NCBI GenBank assembly: GCA_002300355.1
Contig: NSGV01000001.1
Coordinates: forward strand, 992,001-1,056,000
Length of the DNA stretch: 64,000 bases
Direction of reading: 5' to 3'
Source of the DNA: Streptomyces sp. TLI_235
GTDB lineage: Bacteria; Actinomycetota; Actinomycetes; Streptomycetales; Streptomycetaceae
The first letter of the stretch is position 1. Every line of letters starts with the position of its first letter. The notes below the pieces were generated by a model. It worked only from the letters and a program-made list of their open reading frames with translations. It searched no databases and was not told the DNA's origin. This document shows positions 63,827-64,000 of this stretch, piece by piece. Position numbers and translations under genes: made by a program.

Positions 63827-64000
63827 TCAGTTGATGTGGACGGCGGGGCTGCCGGGCAGGCTGGAGTCGGTGACGGGGCCGTAGGTGGCGGAGAAGTAGC
63901 CGTCGGCGGGGCACAGGCCGGAGCCGCCGCTCTTGGCGAAGTGCTCGTTGTGGAACGCGAGGCTGTGGGCGGTGTTGTCGGCGGTGCCGGTGAACGCGCC
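63827..64000 (-). CDS. C-terminal part of a hypothetical, probably secreted protein
   Basis: The final 57 codons of a minus-strand gene cross the window edge and end in TGA at 63827. The visible part (TADNTAHSLAFHNEHFAKSG; GLCPADGYFSATYGPVTDSS; PGSPAVHIN) is polar, rich in Gly, Ser and Asn, with one Cys, and ends on beta-strand-like sequence, as in secreted Streptomyces proteins of unknown function. No domain name can be given from this piece. The start and any signal peptide lie outside. Confidence 0.7.
   Translation of the reverse strand, partial: GAFTGTADNTAHSLAFHNEHFAKSGGSGLCPADGYFSATYGPVTDSSLPGSPAVHIN

Overview
The window is high-GC, gene-dense actinobacterial chromosome. SmeA/SffA, RbpA with a SigR-type promoter, WhiJ-like XRE/DUF397 genes and many secreted CBM13-bearing glycosidases point to a Streptomycetaceae genome (Streptomyces or Kitasatospora). 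I recognise no rRNA, tRNA, CRISPR array, insertion sequence or prophage. From memory, the order smeA-sffA, rbpA, fxsA, lnt, EccA-like ATPase, hisG/hisE and rib operon resembles part of the S. coelicolor core chromosome; this was not checked.

Region 1 (1-8850) is a hemicellulose-degradation island. It holds a truncated CE1-type esterase, a Tat-exported GH127 beta-L-arabinofuranosidase, a GH11 xylanase, a GH10 xylanase and a GH62 arabinofuranosidase. All carry lectin or carbohydrate-binding modules. One perfect 14-bp palindrome occurs three times, near the GH127 and GH10 genes, while the GH11 gene has CGAAA-N-TTTCG-type boxes instead, so two regulatory circuits seem to meet here. A scar at 3940-4300 contains remnants of a GH1 beta-glucosidase and of an opposing gene.

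Region 2 (9116-17390) is mixed: a GH16-like lipoprotein, a NodB deacetylase/GT2 synthase fusion, a secreted TAP-like peptidase, a DUF3761 lipoprotein, a nucleotidyltransferase, a GNAT enzyme and an ankyrin protein. Region 3 (17705-24271) holds sporulation septum genes smeA-sffA, rbpA, fxsA and lnt, plus a TetR/PAP2 pair. Region 4 (24480-39070) is core-like: an amidohydrolase, an Lrp regulator, an EccA-like AAA ATPase, DUF1275, two tandem HlyC/CorC proteins, hisE-hisG, and ribE-ribM-ribBA-ribH behind an FMN riboswitch.

Region 5 (39237-57077) is accessory. It has small enzymes and regulators, an XRE/DUF397/anti-sigma-like ATPase trio, a MarR-controlled hydrolase, a MerR pair, a QueA-like gene and GuaB1. 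Three genes here (39765-41015, 49559-50961, 54050-54639) are frameshifted, one beside a perfect 18-bp inverted repeat. Region 6 (57296-60821) is a five-gene operon joined by 4-bp overlaps around a BtaA-like DUF3419 protein; it is the best candidate for an undescribed system, possibly lipid modification. Region 7 (60873-64000) holds a CBS-BON protein, a zinc alcohol dehydrogenase and an Rv1733c-like membrane protein, a set that recalls the mycobacterial dormancy regulon.
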